Below, one piece after another: positions 17,533 to 28,018 of a DNA stretch of 37,875 bases (positions are counted from its first letter, which is position 1; every line of letters starts with the position of its first letter). Made by a program: the position numbers and the translations under genes. The notes under the pieces were generated by a model that had not been told where the DNA came from, made no database searches, and saw only the letters and a list, made by a program, of their open reading frames with translations. Source of the stretch: Gallibacterium salpingitidis (GTDB taxonomy: Bacteria > Pseudomonadota > Gammaproteobacteria > Enterobacterales > Pasteurellaceae); assembly GCF_001678495.1 (NCBI RefSeq), contig NZ_JTJL01000045.1, positions 1 to 37,875 on the forward strand, written 5' to 3'.

Positions 17533-18540
17533 ATGAATAAAAAACCTGTTTTTCAAGAAAATAAATTCCGTTCTAATGACAAAAACAAACGTCAATTTGG
17601 CGAACAAAAACCACGTTTTGCAGATAAACCTCGTCGTGAAAGAAATGATCGCATCATCGAAAAACCGTCTATTTGGGGTGGTAAACAGCAAATTACCGCG
17701 CATAAAGCAACTACTGTAGGTGAGGGCGAAGTTAAGGTAAGAATCAAAGCGACTAACCAAAGCAGTCAAAGCAAAGAGAAAAAAACTGGTCCATTATCAC
17801 CACGTGCTCCTGAAAAGATCCGCCAAAATCGTGCGGAAGAAGTTAAAGTTTATGGCGAACTCGCTTGCTTGGCTTTATTTGAACATCGCCCGCAAGATAT
17901 TGTGCGTTTATGGGTAACGCAAGAGTTAAGTAAAAAAGCGGGCGAGATGATGAGTTATTTAGCCGAAAATAAAAAGGCTTATCACGTTGTCAAAAATGAT
18001 GAAATGCAACGTGTAACAGGTACAGAACATCATGGCGGAATTTGCTTATTAGTAAAAAAACGCCCTCCATTAAGCTTGACTAGTTATTTGGAAATTCCTC
18101 GCAAACAAGACTGTATTGTGGTGTTAGAGGGTGTTGGTAATGCGGCGAATATCGGTGGTGTATTAAAGACGTTAGCTTTTTATGGTGTACAAAATCTTGT
18201 TACTGACAATATCGATCTGGTACAAAGCCCTGCGTCAATGCGTGTTGCTGATGGCGGTATTGAACATACTCGTTTATTTGAAACTGAACATGCTACGATT
18301 GCCCTCGATCAATTACAACAAGCGGGTTATCAATTAGTGAGAGCAAGTTTAGCAAAACAAGCAACCCCGCTTAATCAAGTTAAATTTGCTGATAAAGTCG
18401 CAATTATTTTGTCAGAAAATACGCTGAAAGATTTAGATGACAAAGCGACTAATGTGCAACTTTCCCAATCTAACCCACTTGCTACAGGTTTAAATATCGC
18501 TGTTGTTGCTGGTGTGTTGTTAGCGAAGTGGTATTTTTAA
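17533..18540 (+). CDS. yfiF: TrmH-family (SPOUT) RNA methyltransferase-like protein YfiF
   Basis: A 335-residue protein. The first roughly 110 residues are a low-complexity, basic extension (KNKRQFGEQKPRFADKPRRE) that likely binds RNA. After it come a SpoU substrate-binding domain (YGELACLALFEHRPQDI) and a C-terminal SPOUT knot. In the knot, motif 1 is GVGNAANIGGVLKT, with Lys where many TrmH proteins have Arg. Motif 2 is ILSENTLKDL, with Ser-Glu in place of the usual Gly-X-Glu. Motif 3 is TGLNIAVVAGVLL, with Gly where Ser is usual. Activity is therefore uncertain. In E. coli yfiF is also near pssA. No clear Shine-Dalgarno. Confidence 0.85.
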   Translation: MNKKPVFQENKFRSNDKNKRQFGEQKPRFADKPRRERNDRIIEKPSIWGGKQQITAHKATTVGEGEVKVRIKATNQSSQSKEKKTGPLSPRAPEKIRQNRAEEVKVYGELACLALFEHRPQDIVRLWVTQELSKKAGEMMSYLAENKKAYHVVKNDEMQRVTGTEHHGGICLLVKKRPPLSLTSYLEIPRKQDCIVVLEGVGNAANIGGVLKTLAFYGVQNLVTDNIDLVQSPASMRVADGGIEHTRLFETEHATIALDQLQQAGYQLVRASLAKQATPLNQVKFADKVAIILSENTLKDLDDKATNVQLSQSNPLATGLNIAVVAGVLLAKWYF

Positions 18541-18550
18541 TCTCACTAAC

Positions 18551-18581
18551 GTTAGGTTTTGCTAGTAATGCAAAACCTAAC
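18551..18581. terminator. Bidirectional terminator between yfiF and dnaE
   Basis: A perfect 12-bp stem (GTTAGGTTTTGC with GCAAAACCTAAC) and a 7-base loop in the short gap between two convergent genes. Confidence 0.8.
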
Positions 18582-18583
18582 TG

Positions 18584-21500
18584 TTAACTAAATTCCAACT
18601 CAACTTGATCTTCGCCGAGAAATTCCGTTAATTCCCCGATTAGATCGTCGTGTGGTGTTACATGCCATTCAATTCCTAATGTCAGCATCGCACGTCCTTT
18701 CGGGCTATCATAATAAATATGAATTGGCGTTGTGCCTTGTGCGTATGGCGTAATAATCTGTTTAAAACGTTCAATAAATTGTGGCGTTAATTGCTCTTCT
18801 TTTAAGGCAATTGCTAGGCTTTTCACAAATTTTTGCCGCATCTCTTCTAATGTGCTGACATCTCTGCCAATCATTCGAATACCGCCAGTGAAATCATCCG
18901 GCATCACTGAACCGCTGACCACTACGATGTGATCTTTGTGGATTTTACGTTCAAATTCATTTAATGAATCCGTAAATAAAGTAATATCTAAACGTGCCGA
19001 ACGATCATCTATCGTTAAAATACCGAGTCGATTACCACGTTTAGTTAAAACGGTACGGAAATTCGCTACCAAACCACTTACCGTAGCCACTTCGCCACGT
19101 CGTGTTACGGACACTTCTGCTAAACGGCGGCTATAATGTGATAACTCTTTGATATAACGATTAATCGGGTGGCTGCTCAAATATAACCCTAGCGTTTCTA
19201 GCTCACCATCCAACACCATTTTTTGCGTCCATTTCGGTGTATTGGCGTAGGCTTGCTCCACCTCTTTTGGCGAGCTGGTTAATACGCCGAACATATCGGT
19301 TTGCCCCAACGCTTCATCTTTCGCATATTGATCTGATGCTCTCAGCGCATCTTCTAAATTTAAAGCAATCGCCGCTCGATGTGGTCCTAACTTATCTAAC
19401 GCTCCTGCCTTGATTAAGTTTTCCAAAGCACGACGATTAATCTTTTTCAGGTCAATTCTGGCACAAAGGTCAAAAACATCTCTAAAACGTCCGCCTTTCT
19501 CTCTTACCTCAATAATATTTTCTATCGCTGCTTCACCCACGCTCTTAATAGCGCCGATGCCATACACAATCTCACCCTTTTCATTAACACTGAAATGATA
19601 TTTTCCTGTGTTAATATCTGGCGGTACCACTTTAAGCCCCATACGCAAGCTTTCATCGTAGAAATTCACCACTTTTTCGACTTTATCCATTTCCGAGGTC
19701 ATTACCGCTGCCATAAATTCGGCTGGGAAATGCGCTTTAAGCCATAATGTTTGGTAAGAAACTAAGGCATAAGCTGCCGAGTGCGATTTATTAAAGCCAT
19801 AACCCGCAAATTTCTCTACTAGGTCAAAGATTTTCATCGCTAATTCGCCATCAACGCCATTTTTAATGGCACCTTCTTTAAATACCGAACGCTGTTTTGC
19901 CATCTCTTCTGGTTTCTTTTTACCCATTGCACGACGCAATAAGTCCGCACCACCGAGCGTATATCCCGCCAACACTTGCGCAATTTGCATTACTTGCTCT
20001 TGATACAAAATAATGCCGTAGGTTGGATCAAGGATTGGTTTTAAGGATTCGTGTTGATATTCAGCATCAGGGTATGAAATTTGTTCCTCACCATGTTTAC
20101 GACGGATAAAGTTATCCACCATTCCCGATTGCAATGGACCCGGACGGAATAATGCCACCAACGCAATAATATCTTCAAAACAGTCTGGTTTAAGGCGGCG
20201 AATTAAATCTTTCATACCACGAGATTCCAGTTGGAATACCGCCGTCGTTTGCGAATCAAGCAATAACTTAAATGACTTTTCATCATCCAATGGAATATGA
20301 TGAATATCGATCTCAGGTTTTCCTTCACGACGCATCCGTTCATTAATCATATCCACAGCCCATTGAATAATGGTTAATGTGCGTAACCCTAAGAAGTCAA
20401 ATTTCACTAAACCTGCATACTCAACGTCGTTTTTATCAAAGTGAGTAACAGGATGCTTCCCTTCATCATCACAATAAATTGGCGAGAAATCAGTAATCTT
20501 ACTTGGTGAAATTACCACACCACCGGCGTGTTTACCTGCATTACGTGTTACCCCTTCGAGCTTACGAGCCATATCAATCAGCTCTTTAACTTCCTCATCA
20601 CCGTCGTAAGCCTCGACTAATTTCGGCTCCATATCGAACGCTTTCTGCAACGTCATACCGGGATCGCCCGGAATCAATTTAGCAATACGATCCACAAAAC
20701 CATAAGGATGTCCTAACACACGCCCCACATCACGAATTACCGCTTTTGCTGCCATTGAACCAAAGGTAATAATCTGAGAAACCGCATCACGCCCATACAT
20801 ATCGGCAACGTGTTCAATCACACGATCTCGTCCATCCATACAGAAATCGACGTCAAAATCTGGCATTGAAACACGTTCAGGATTCAAAAAACGTTCAAAG
20901 AGTAGATCAAACTCAAGAGGATCCAGATCAGTAATTCGTAACGCATACGCTACTAACGAACCCGCTCCCGAACCACGTCCCGGACCAACTGGAATATTGT
21001 TATCTTTCGACCACTGGATAAATTCCATCACTATCAAGAAATAGCCGGGGAATCCCATCTGATTTATTACGTTTAATTCGGTTTCCAAACGCTGATCATA
21101 TTCACCACGTCTTTGCTTTCGTACCTCTTCATCTGGGAACAGAACCGCTAACCGTTGTTCTAAACCTGTTCTTGCTTTTTGAATCAAAAAGTCTTCTGTA
21201 CTTAAATCACCTGTTGGAAATTGTGGTAAGAAATATTCGCCTAACCGAATGGTGACATTACAACGTTGGGCAATATAGACACTATTTTCTAATGCTTCTG
21301 GCATATCAGAAAATAGCTCACACATCTCTTGTTCACTGCGAAAATACTGTTTTGGACTATAATTTTTTGGTCGATTAGGGTCGTCCAACGTAAAGACATC
21401 GTGAATCGCAACACGAATTTCGTGCGCCTCAAAATCATCTTCATGCAAAAACATCACATCGTTAGTCGCCACTAATGGGATCTTATGACGTTCAGCAAAA

Positions 21501-22057
21501 GCGGCTACTGATTGCACATAATGTTCTTCATCATTACGTCCAGTACGACTAACAGTAAGATAAAAATGATCAGCAAAATATTGTTGATAAAAATCTAAAC
21601 AGGCTTCTGCGGATACTTGATTATCACGAAGTAAAAACTTGCCAATATCGCCATTTTTGCCACCAGATAAGAGGATAATGCCTTCGGCATATTCAATTAG
21701 CCATTCACGCTCAATAGTTGGATTTTCTTTATAACCACGCTGATACGCTCGTGACAGCAATAAAGTAATATTTTGATAACCAGTATTATTTTTGGCTAAT
21801 AACGTGAGTTCAAAAGGTTCATCAGGCAATTCTGGTGTATTTACCAATACATCAGCGCCGACTATCGGTTTAATCCCTTTTCCCAGTGCAGCACCATAGA
21901 AACGCACCAATCCACAAAAGTTGGTGAAATCCGTTAATGCCATTGCCACCATTTGCTGCTTTGCACATTCATCCACCAACGATTTTACTTTGGCTAAACC
22001 ATTAATCATAGAAAAGTCACTGTGGACACGTAGATGAACAAATTTAGGCGATGACAT
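18584..22057 (-). CDS. dnaE: DNA polymerase III alpha subunit
   Basis: The catalytic chain of the replicative polymerase. At 1157 residues it matches E. coli DnaE (1160). The N-terminal PHP domain begins [18 protein letters not shown]. The C-family polymerase core carries the catalytic acidic motif [15 protein letters not shown] (the two Asp near residue 400), with the third Asp expected in the [15 protein letters not shown] region. An internal beta-clamp binding motif QTDMF lies near residue 920, followed by the OB domain ([14 protein letters not shown]). Start ATG has AGGAAG upstream. It lies alone between terminators, downstream of ibaG on the same strand. Confidence 0.98.
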   Translation of the reverse strand: MSSPKFVHLRVHSDFSMINGLAKVKSLVDECAKQQMVAMALTDFTNFCGLVRFYGAALGKGIKPIVGADVLVNTPELPDEPFELTLLAKNNTGYQNITLLLSRAYQRGYKENPTIEREWLIEYAEGIILLSGGKNGDIGKFLLRDNQVSAEACLDFYQQYFADHFYLTVSRTGRNDEEHYVQSVAAFAERHKIPLVATNDVMFLHEDDFEAHEIRVAIHDVFTLDDPNRPKNYSPKQYFRSEQEMCELFSDMPEALENSVYIAQRCNVTIRLGEYFLPQFPTGDLSTEDFLIQKARTGLEQRLAVLFPDEEVRKQRRGEYDQRLETELNVINQMGFPGYFLIVMEFIQWSKDNNIPVGPGRGSGAGSLVAYALRITDLDPLEFDLLFERFLNPERVSMPDFDVDFCMDGRDRVIEHVADMYGRDAVSQIITFGSMAAKAVIRDVGRVLGHPYGFVDRIAKLIPGDPGMTLQKAFDMEPKLVEAYDGDEEVKELIDMARKLEGVTRNAGKHAGGVVISPSKITDFSPIYCDDEGKHPVTHFDKNDVEYAGLVKFDFLGLRTLTIIQWAVDMINERMRREGKPEIDIHHIPLDDEKSFKLLLDSQTTAVFQLESRGMKDLIRRLKPDCFEDIIALVALFRPGPLQSGMVDNFIRRKHGEEQISYPDAEYQHESLKPILDPTYGIILYQEQVMQIAQVLAGYTLGGADLLRRAMGKKKPEEMAKQRSVFKEGAIKNGVDGELAMKIFDLVEKFAGYGFNKSHSAAYALVSYQTLWLKAHFPAEFMAAVMTSEMDKVEKVVNFYDESLRMGLKVVPPDINTGKYHFSVNEKGEIVYGIGAIKSVGEAAIENIIEVREKGGRFRDVFDLCARIDLKKINRRALENLIKAGALDKLGPHRAAIALNLEDALRASDQYAKDEALGQTDMFGVLTSSPKEVEQAYANTPKWTQKMVLDGELETLGLYLSSHPINRYIKELSHYSRRLAEVSVTRRGEVATVSGLVANFRTVLTKRGNRLGILTIDDRSARLDITLFTDSLNEFERKIHKDHIVVVSGSVMPDDFTGGIRMIGRDVSTLEEMRQKFVKSLAIALKEEQLTPQFIERFKQIITPYAQGTTPIHIYYDSPKGRAMLTLGIEWHVTPHDDLIGELTEFLGEDQVELEFS

Positions 22058-22096
22058 AATGCTTCCTAATAGCTTGATAATAAATTGAAGAAAAGT

Positions 22097-22127
22097 AATG
22101 CGGTAAGCACATTGTGTTTACCGCATT
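22097..22127 (-). terminator. Terminator after the mla-ibaG operon
   Basis: A nearly perfect 31-base palindrome. AATGCGGTAA (22097-22106) pairs with TTACCGCATT, and the interior GCACA/TGTGT adds pairing with one wobble. On the minus strand it is followed by a short T-run. The stem arm AATGCGGT resembles the Haemophilus uptake core (AAGTGCGGT), which often sits in terminators, with one mismatch. Confidence 0.8.
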
Positions 22128-22146
22128 TTAAGATTGTTAGTCACAA

Positions 22147-22401
22147 TTATAGATTAAAAAAGAGTTTCTCTCTTTTCCATTTCTCTACGGTAAATGTTTT
22201 AATCGTTAATGCATGAATTGCATTAGTTGCTAAATGATCCATTAATGGCGCATAGATCATTTGTTGTTGTTTTACTCGAGAGAGATCAGCAAATTTATCA
22301 CTGACAGCAATCACATCAAAATGTGCATTTTCACCACGCACATAAACTTCATCTAAACCTAATGCTTCTTTTAATAATTGTTCAATCTCTTTTGGTTCCA
22401 T
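22147..22401 (-). CDS. ibaG: BolA-family protein IbaG
   Basis: An 84-residue BolA-like protein. In E. coli IbaG pairs with the monothiol glutaredoxin GrxD through a shared Fe-S cluster and affects acid resistance. The BolA fold is recognisable: an N-terminal helix with IEQLLKEAL, a central HFDVIAVSDKFADLSRVKQQQMIYAPL, and a late IHALTIKTF carrying the conserved His. It is the distal gene of the mla operon (9-base gap after mlaB), as in E. coli. In E. coli murA follows; here dnaE follows after a terminator. Confidence 0.93.
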   Translation of the reverse strand: MEPKEIEQLLKEALGLDEVYVRGENAHFDVIAVSDKFADLSRVKQQQMIYAPLMDHLATNAIHALTIKTFTVEKWKREKLFFNL

Positions 22402-22409
22402 ATTTGATC

Positions 22410-22748
22410 CTATTTATTGATATATTTTGCTAACCACTCTTTTAATGAAAATAACGCTGCCAAATTTAAACATTGTGTCGGGACATTAATCAACTTAACT
22501 TGTTCCACTGGATTTAATCTTAATAATTCCGTTAATAACGCAAACCCAGCTGAATCAATATGACTAATTGCCTCTAGATCCCAGACTATATTTTGGCAAT
22601 GTTGGCATTCGACATTATTCGCTAATACGAACTGCTGACGTTGTTGCCATAATGGTAACAACGTATGTCGATTTAAAACGCCAACTAATGATACAACGAC
22701 ATTATCCGTCGTTGTGTCTAGTTGCCAAGTTAGCTTTATCTCACTCAT
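22410..22748 (-). CDS. mlaB: Phospholipid ABC transporter STAS subunit MlaB
   Basis: MlaB is the small STAS-domain subunit that binds MlaF and stabilises the MlaFEDB inner-membrane complex. The 112-residue product has the STAS signature VWDLEAISHIDSAGFALLTELLRL, with the conserved SAG at the tip of the first helix. It lies one base after mlaC, so translational coupling is likely. Divergent in sequence overall, as this subunit usually is; context makes the call firm. Confidence 0.88.
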   Translation of the reverse strand: MSEIKLTWQLDTTTDNVVVSLVGVLNRHTLLPLWQQRQQFVLANNVECQHCQNIVWDLEAISHIDSAGFALLTELLRLNPVEQVKLINVPTQCLNLAALFSLKEWLAKYINK

Positions 22749-22749
22749 C

Positions 22750-23397
22750 TTATTTTTTCTTATCTAATGTGATTGGTAAGCTGGCTGATTTTTCAATTTG
22801 CGCCGTTAACGCTTCAATACCATCTTTACGTAATACGCCGCTCCATTCATTTTTCTTCGTTTCCACCATACTTACGCCTTCTGCCGCCATATCGTAGGCT
22901 TGCCATTCGTTGGTTTTACTGTTTTTACGCCATTTGAAATCTAAATTGATTGGTGCAGCGCCATTATTTTGTTCCACCACAACTCGAATATTAACAATAT
23001 TCTTACCTTCTACCGATTTCTCTGGCTCAATGGTTACTTTTTGTTTGCTATAAAAAGTGAGGACTTGTGCATAAGATTGCTCAATAAAATTACCAAAGGC
23101 TTTGAAGAAAGCTTCTCTTTGTTCTGGTGTAGCAGCTTTAAAATAATTACCTAATACCAATGAGCCGGCATATTTAACGTGTACATAAGGCATTAAGTCT
23201 TGTTTCACGATAGTACGTAAATAGTTCGGATTTTGCTTAATTTGACTTTGATTTGCAGTAATATCCGCAAATAATTTATCTGATGCTTGTTGCATTAATT
23301 GATAAGGATTTTGCTCTGCTACCGCAAATAAGCTAGTTAGTAATAAACCAACTGCTAACAACATACGCATCATATTTTGAGTATAACGTTTTAACAT
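22750..23397 (-). CDS. mlaC: Periplasmic phospholipid-binding protein MlaC
   Basis: MlaC shuttles phospholipids across the periplasm between the outer-membrane MlaA complex and inner-membrane MlaFEDB. The 215-residue precursor begins with a signal peptide (basic start, hydrophobic core MLLAVGLLLTSLF, likely cut after AVA or near AEQ). The mature part has NPYQLMQQASDKLFADI and LVLGNYFKAATPEQREAFFKAF, both typical of the Ttg2D/MlaC family (Tol_Tol_Ttg2). Fourth gene of mlaFEDCB-ibaG. Confidence 0.94.
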   Translation of the reverse strand: MLKRYTQNMMRMLLAVGLLLTSLFAVAEQNPYQLMQQASDKLFADITANQSQIKQNPNYLRTIVKQDLMPYVHVKYAGSLVLGNYFKAATPEQREAFFKAFGNFIEQSYAQVLTFYSKQKVTIEPEKSVEGKNIVNIRVVVEQNNGAAPINLDFKWRKNSKTNEWQAYDMAAEGVSMVETKKNEWSGVLRKDGIEALTAQIEKSASLPITLDKKK

Positions 23398-23418
23398 TGT
23401 GCTTCTCCTCTTTTATTA

Positions 23419-23922
23419 TTATTTATTTGATTCCGCTGGTTCTGCTGACTCAGCTGACTTTTTATCACCATATAAGAACTGACCAATTAAATCTTCTAAA
23501 ACCATTGCTGATTTTGTATCAGTAATCTTACTACCCTCTTTTAACATCAGGGTTTCGCCATCATCAAATCCAATATTCAAGGCAATATATTGTTCACCGA
23601 GTAATCCTGCTGTTTTAATGGAAAGCGAACTATTGTCTGGAATTTGGTTATAACGCTCATCAATTCTTAACGTTACTTGTGGTAAATAAGTTTTCGGATC
23701 TAATTCAATATCGCTTACTCGCCCAATTACCACACCGCCGATTTTGACTGGCGCTCTGACTTTTAATCCGCCTATATTATCAAAAGTCGCAGTCACACGA
23801 TATGTTTGCGACTCACCAAAACTTTGCACATTAGCGACTTTTAGTCCAAGAAAAACTAATGCAGCAATACCTAACAATAAGAACAATCCAACCCAAAATT
23901 CATATTTCACTGTATTTTTCAT
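23419..23922 (-). CDS. mlaD: MCE-domain protein MlaD
   Basis: MlaD forms a hexameric ring anchored in the inner membrane that passes phospholipid between MlaE and MlaC. The 167-residue protein has one N-terminal membrane helix (FWVGLFLLLGIAALVFLGLKVA), then the MCE domain (TYRVTATFDNIGGLKVRAPVKIGGVVIGRV) and SLSIKTAGLLGEQYIAL. I chose ATG 23922, with AAGGAT upstream. The longer frame would need a TTG at 23946. It lies 32 bases after mlaE and before mlaC. Confidence 0.95.
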   Translation of the reverse strand: MKNTVKYEFWVGLFLLLGIAALVFLGLKVANVQSFGESQTYRVTATFDNIGGLKVRAPVKIGGVVIGRVSDIELDPKTYLPQVTLRIDERYNQIPDNSSLSIKTAGLLGEQYIALNIGFDDGETLMLKEGSKITDTKSAMVLEDLIGQFLYGDKKSAESAEPAESNK

Positions 23923-23954
23923 AAATAATCCTTGTTTATTGCACAATCCTGCAA

Positions 23955-24740
23955 TTAATTTCCACCAAACATTAATGCCGTTAAAATAAAATCCAGTCCT
24001 AAAACCACTAATGAGGCTTGTACTACCGTTTTGGTTGTTGCTTGACTGATACCTTCTGAAGTTGGTAATGCGTTATAACCATTAAATAAGGCGATCCATA
24101 CTACACTCACCGCAAAAAAGAGACTCTTGATAATGCCATTACCAATATCTTTGCCCCAAACAACAGAATTTTGCATCACTGACCAGAAACTACCGCTATC
24201 CACACCTTTCCAATCTACGCCAACCAGTGAACCGCCCCAAATGCCGACTGCAGTAAAAATCAACGCTAACAACGGCATGGCAATCATTCCCGCCCAAAAT
24301 CTTGGTGCGATTACACGCCGCAACGGATTAACTGCCATCATTTCTAATCCTGATAATTGTTCCGTTGCTTTCATTAAACCAATTTCTGCTGTTAATGCTG
24401 AGCCCGCTCGCCCAGCAAACAATAATGCCGTTACCACAGGTCCAAGTTCACGTAAAAGGGATAACGCAACCAACTGACCTAAGCTGGTTTCCGCTGAAAA
24501 ATCGACAAGGATCACATACCCTTGCAACCCTAACACCATTCCAATAAACAGCCCTGATAACACAATGATCAGTAATGACTGCACACCTAATACATATAAT
24601 TGCTTCACCACTAAAGGAAAATTTTTGCGAAATTGTGGTTTACCAACTAATGCACCATATAACATTAACCCAGACTTTCCTAATGTTCGTATCCAACGCA
24701 CACCATGTTGCCCAAGCCGATCAATAATGCCTATTTTCAC
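23955..24740 (-). CDS. mlaE: Phospholipid ABC transporter permease MlaE
   Basis: The MlaE/YrbE-family permease of the MlaFEDB complex, a 261-residue membrane protein with about five or six hydrophobic segments ([83 protein letters not shown]). The [13 protein letters not shown] loop is the family hallmark. The start is GTG at 24740, overlapping the mlaF stop by four bases (GTGA), which implies translational coupling. Confidence 0.95.
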   Translation of the reverse strand: MKIGIIDRLGQHGVRWIRTLGKSGLMLYGALVGKPQFRKNFPLVVKQLYVLGVQSLLIIVLSGLFIGMVLGLQGYVILVDFSAETSLGQLVALSLLRELGPVVTALLFAGRAGSALTAEIGLMKATEQLSGLEMMAVNPLRRVIAPRFWAGMIAMPLLALIFTAVGIWGGSLVGVDWKGVDSGSFWSVMQNSVVWGKDIGNGIIKSLFFAVSVVWIALFNGYNALPTSEGISQATTKTVVQASLVVLGLDFILTALMFGGN

Positions 24741-25531
24741 TGAAATAATTCCTCTTCATAATCTTCTGCTGGATAATGGAATTTCACAGGTCCATCTGCC
24801 TGCCCAGATAAAAATTGAATAACTCTTGGATCTTGACTCGCTCTTAATTGTTCTGGTGTTCCTTCCGCAATAATTTTTTGCTCTGCCACAATATAACCAT
24901 AATCAGCAATACTTAATACTTCGGTCACATCATGAGAAATCACAATAGAGGTTAAATCTAAGGTTTCATTCAATTTTTTAATCAAATCCACAATCACGCC
25001 CATACTAATTGGATCCTGACCAGTAAATGGCTCATCATACATAATCAGATCGGGATCTAAAGCAATCGCTCTTGCTAACGCTGCTCGTCTTGCCATTCCT
25101 CCAGACAGCTCATTCGGCATCAATTCCGCAGCACCACGCAACCCTACGGTTTCTAATTTCATTAATACCATTTTGCGGATAATCGATTCCGGTAAATTAG
25201 TATGTTCCCGAATTGGGAATGCAACATTTTCAAAAGTGCTCATATCCGTAAATAATGCACTGGATTGGAATAACATGCCCATCCGTTCTCTTACTCGATA
25301 CAACTCTTTAGTTGATAACGAGCAAATATCTTGTCCATCTAATAAAATTTGTCCTTGTTCTGGAATCAGTTGCCCGCCAATCAATTTTAAGAGTGTGGTT
25401 TTACCAATTCCTGAAGGCCCCATAATTGCGGTAATTTTGCCTTTCTCAATGCTTAAATTCAGATTGTTATAAATCGTCCTTTCACCACGTTTAAATGTCA
25501 GATTTTTAACTTCGATAAGAATATCTTGCAT
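24737..25531 (-). CDS. mlaF: Phospholipid ABC transporter ATPase MlaF
   Basis: The ATPase subunit that powers MlaFEDB and maintains outer-membrane lipid asymmetry. The 264-residue ABC protein has Walker [10 protein letters not shown] near residue 37, a Q-loop region [11 protein letters not shown], signature [14 protein letters not shown], Walker [14 protein letters not shown] and the switch His in [11 protein letters not shown]. First gene of mlaFEDCB-ibaG. The operon is divergent from lptC. Confidence 0.96.
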   Translation of the reverse strand: MQDILIEVKNLTFKRGERTIYNNLNLSIEKGKITAIMGPSGIGKTTLLKLIGGQLIPEQGQILLDGQDICSLSTKELYRVRERMGMLFQSSALFTDMSTFENVAFPIREHTNLPESIIRKMVLMKLETVGLRGAAELMPNELSGGMARRAALARAIALDPDLIMYDEPFTGQDPISMGVIVDLIKKLNETLDLTSIVISHDVTEVLSIADYGYIVAEQKIIAEGTPEQLRASQDPRVIQFLSGQADGPVKFHYPAEDYEEELFQ

Positions 25532-25568
25532 CGTATTGTTGCCTTCTTTACGCTATCACAAAGTGATT

Positions 25569-25597
25569 ATTCTAACAGAATATTGCTGCCTGTTGAA
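25569..25597 (-). promoter_or_regulatory. Candidate promoter of the mla operon
   Basis: On the minus strand a TTCAAC -35 (25592-25597) and a TAGAAT -10 (25569-25574) are 17 bases apart, about 40 bases before the mlaF start. The -35 is a weak match. Confidence 0.35.
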
Positions 25598-25680
25598 AAA
25601 TAACTCATTTACTGGATTTTATGATATGATCCGCCAGCTAAATTTCTCGAGAATAGGTTCCTAAATAAGGTAAATAATTT

Positions 25681-26232
25681 ATGTCCATTCGTTGGAATAT
25701 TGTACTTTCAATTATTGCGATTGCACTACTGGCATGGCTCTATTCATTACAGCAAAATACAGTGCCAGTATTAACGAAAAAAGATTCAGATCCAGAATAT
25801 ATTGCTAAACAAATGACCACGACAGTATATGGTCCAACTGGTACGATCCAATATCAAGCCGAATCCACTAACGTAGATTATTTTAATAATGATAAAGCTG
25901 TTTTTAGCCAACCCGTTCTTTATGTTTATGACAAAGACGAAACTAAAGCATGGCGTTTACAAGCTGATAAAGCAATTTTAATGGATAAAGATAAACTCAC
26001 ATTACAAGGCAATGTGAAGCTACAAAGCCTACAAAAAGAGTCTAAAATACAAACGATTGATACAGAGCAAGCCTTTGTCAATTTAACGACACAAGACATA
26101 ACATCTGATACAATGGTGACCCTAACTGGCTTGAATTTTACCAGTAATGGCAAAGTATTAGACGGTAATCTGCAAAAACAAACTGCGACCCTAAAAGAAC
26201 AGGTTAAGACATATTATGAAATTAAAAACTAA
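25681..26232 (+). CDS. lptC: LPS export protein LptC
   Basis: LptC is a bitopic inner-membrane protein that receives LPS from LptB2FG and hands it to LptA. The 183-residue protein has one N-terminal membrane helix (IVLSIIAIALLAWLYSLQ) and a periplasmic beta-jellyroll with VYGPTGTIQYQAES and LQGNVKLQSL, typical of LptC. AAGGTAAATAATTT precedes the ATG. Its end overlaps lptA by 17 bases. kdsD and kdsC, which lie upstream in E. coli, are absent here. Confidence 0.93.
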   Translation: MSIRWNIVLSIIAIALLAWLYSLQQNTVPVLTKKDSDPEYIAKQMTTTVYGPTGTIQYQAESTNVDYFNNDKAVFSQPVLYVYDKDETKAWRLQADKAILMDKDKLTLQGNVKLQSLQKESKIQTIDTEQAFVNLTTQDITSDTMVTLTGLNFTSNGKVLDGNLQKQTATLKEQVKTYYEIKN

Positions 26233-26731
26233 TTTAACTGTACTTGGCTTATTAACTTTGTTATTTAGCTACTCTGCCGTAGCATTAACAGGGGATTCTG
26301 AACAACCAATTAATATCGAATCTAATAACCAGTCACTTGATTTAACAAGCAATGTGGTTACTTTTACTGATAATGTTGTTATCACGCAAGGCAGCGTAAA
26401 AATTAATGCTGATAAAGTGATCATCACACGTCCAAATGAAAAAGAAAAAGCCAACAATAAAAAAGAGACCGTAGATGCCTTTGGCGCACCAGTGAAATTT
26501 CAACAGCAATTAGACAACGGCAAAATGGTTTACGGTAATGCCAATAAAGTCCATTATGATTTGGGTAAAGAATTTTTAACGTTAATCGGCAACGCACAAT
26601 TAAAACAAGAAGATAGCCGCATTAATGGTGATTTGATTACCTATGATGTGAAGAAACAACAACTTAAAGCGAATGGTAATGGCGGTCGTGTAAAAACCGT
26701 TTTAATTCCAAATCAACTTAAAACAAATTAG
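26216..26731 (+). CDS. lptA: Periplasmic LPS bridge protein LptA
   Basis: LptA oligomerises into the periplasmic bridge carrying LPS to the outer membrane. The 171-residue precursor starts with a signal peptide ([17 protein letters not shown], likely cut after SAVA), then the OstA/LptA beta-jellyroll ([58 protein letters not shown]). It starts inside lptC (17-base overlap) and stops 8 bases before lptB, so the three genes form one translational block. Confidence 0.95.
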   Translation: MKLKTNLTVLGLLTLLFSYSAVALTGDSEQPINIESNNQSLDLTSNVVTFTDNVVITQGSVKINADKVIITRPNEKEKANNKKETVDAFGAPVKFQQQLDNGKMVYGNANKVHYDLGKEFLTLIGNAQLKQEDSRINGDLITYDVKKQQLKANGNGGRVKTVLIPNQLKTN

Positions 26732-26739
26732 AGCAAATT

Positions 26740-27465
26740 ATGTCTGTTTTATCTGCTGAACATCTAAGCAAAAGTTATAAAGGTCGCTCGGTGGTTAATG
26801 GTGTTAGTCTTTCCATTAACTCTGGTGAGATTGTTGGTTTATTAGGTCCGAACGGTGCAGGGAAAACTACCACTTTCTATATGGTTGTTGGTTTAATTAG
26901 TCACGATGAAGGTAAAATTACCATTGATAATCAAGATATTAGCCGTTTACCAATGCACCAACGAGCTAAGCAAGGTATTGGTTATTTACCGCAAGAAGCC
27001 TCAATTTTCCGCCGTTTATCAGTGCACGATAATTTGATGGCAGTTTTAGAAATTCGTAAAGATCTCACTAAAGACCAACGCATTGATGAACTCGAACGTT
27101 TATTAGATGAATTTCATATTACGCATATCAAAGACAATTTAGGGCAATCTCTCTCTGGTGGTGAACGCCGTCGTGTGGAAATTGCCAGAGCTTTAGCGGC
27201 GAATCCTAAATTTATTTTATTAGATGAACCCTTTGCTGGGGTTGATCCAATTTCAGTATTAGATATTAAAAATATTATTCAAGGGCTACGTGATCGAGGT
27301 TTAGGCGTTCTGATCACTGACCATAATGTACGTGAAACCTTAGATGTTTGTGAGCGTGCTTATATTGTTAGTGAAGGTAAAATGATTGCTAGTGGCTCGC
27401 CACAAGATGTGTTAGCCGATGAGCACGTAAAACGTGTCTATCTTGGTGAACATTTTAAACTTTAG
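26740..27465 (+). CDS. lptB: LPS export ABC transporter ATPase LptB
   Basis: The cytoplasmic ATPase of LptB2FGC. The 241-residue protein has Walker [12 protein letters not shown]-loop [12 protein letters not shown] (characteristic of LptB), signature [14 protein letters not shown], Walker [14 protein letters not shown] and switch-His [10 protein letters not shown]. The length equals E. coli LptB. In E. coli rpoN and hpf follow; here ptsN follows after 21 bases. Confidence 0.97.
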   Translation: MSVLSAEHLSKSYKGRSVVNGVSLSINSGEIVGLLGPNGAGKTTTFYMVVGLISHDEGKITIDNQDISRLPMHQRAKQGIGYLPQEASIFRRLSVHDNLMAVLEIRKDLTKDQRIDELERLLDEFHITHIKDNLGQSLSGGERRRVEIARALAANPKFILLDEPFAGVDPISVLDIKNIIQGLRDRGLGVLITDHNVRETLDVCERAYIVSEGKMIASGSPQDVLADEHVKRVYLGEHFKL

Positions 27466-27486
27466 GCTTTTCACGTTGATTATCGT

Positions 27487-27984
27487 ATGAAAATTACTGA
27501 ATTTCTTACTAAAGAAAATATTCGTACTGGTTTGCTCTGTTCCAGTAAAAAGCGTGTCTTTGAGTTAATTTGTAATATTGTTTCATCGCAAACTGAAGAA
27601 CAAGAAAACAGCTGTTTTGAAGCAATTTGTCATCGTGAAAGAATGGGTAATACCGGCTTAAATAACGGTATTGCGATTCCACACGCCAAGCTCTCTACTG
27701 GCGATAAACCAATTGCCGTATTCCTACAATTAGATACACCAATTAAATATGATGCGGCGGATCATCGTGATGTTGATCTTATTTTTGCCATTTTAATTCC
27801 TGAAACTTGTTGTCCTAGCTGTTCTCCTTTGTTGCCTTACCTTGCTGAATGTTTTTCTGACAAGAATTTATGTAAACAATTACGCCTTGCTAAAAGCCCA
27901 GAAGAAGTTTGGTCTATTTTTGTTGCCTTTGATCACGCTGAAACGGTTGAAGAACAGCAAGAAAGCGAGCAAACTACAGATTAG
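27487..27984 (+). CDS. ptsN: PTS EIIA-Ntr regulatory protein PtsN
   Basis: EIIA-Ntr receives phosphate from the nitrogen PTS and regulates partners such as potassium uptake, rather than transporting sugar. The 165-residue protein has the phosphorylated His66 in GIAIPHAKL and an EIIA fold (HRERMGNTGLNNG, DVDLIFAILIP). It is unusually Cys-rich: nine Cys, at residues 18, 29, 43, 48, 108, 109, 112, 122 and 129, with CCPSC where E. coli has no Cys. A Glu/Gln-rich tail (AETVEEQQESEQTTD) ends it. The npr gene, next to rapZ in E. coli, is not here. Confidence 0.92.
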   Translation: MKITEFLTKENIRTGLLCSSKKRVFELICNIVSSQTEEQENSCFEAICHRERMGNTGLNNGIAIPHAKLSTGDKPIAVFLQLDTPIKYDAADHRDVDLIFAILIPETCCPSCSPLLPYLAECFSDKNLCKQLRLAKSPEEVWSIFVAFDHAETVEEQQESEQTTD

Positions 27985-28018
27985 ATTATCGGCAATAATC
28001 AAATGATGGGAGGATATG

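Noticed and set aside
22568..22897. 109-codon plus-strand ORF over mlaB/mlaC
   Set aside because: Opposite strand of two solid genes in a tight operon.
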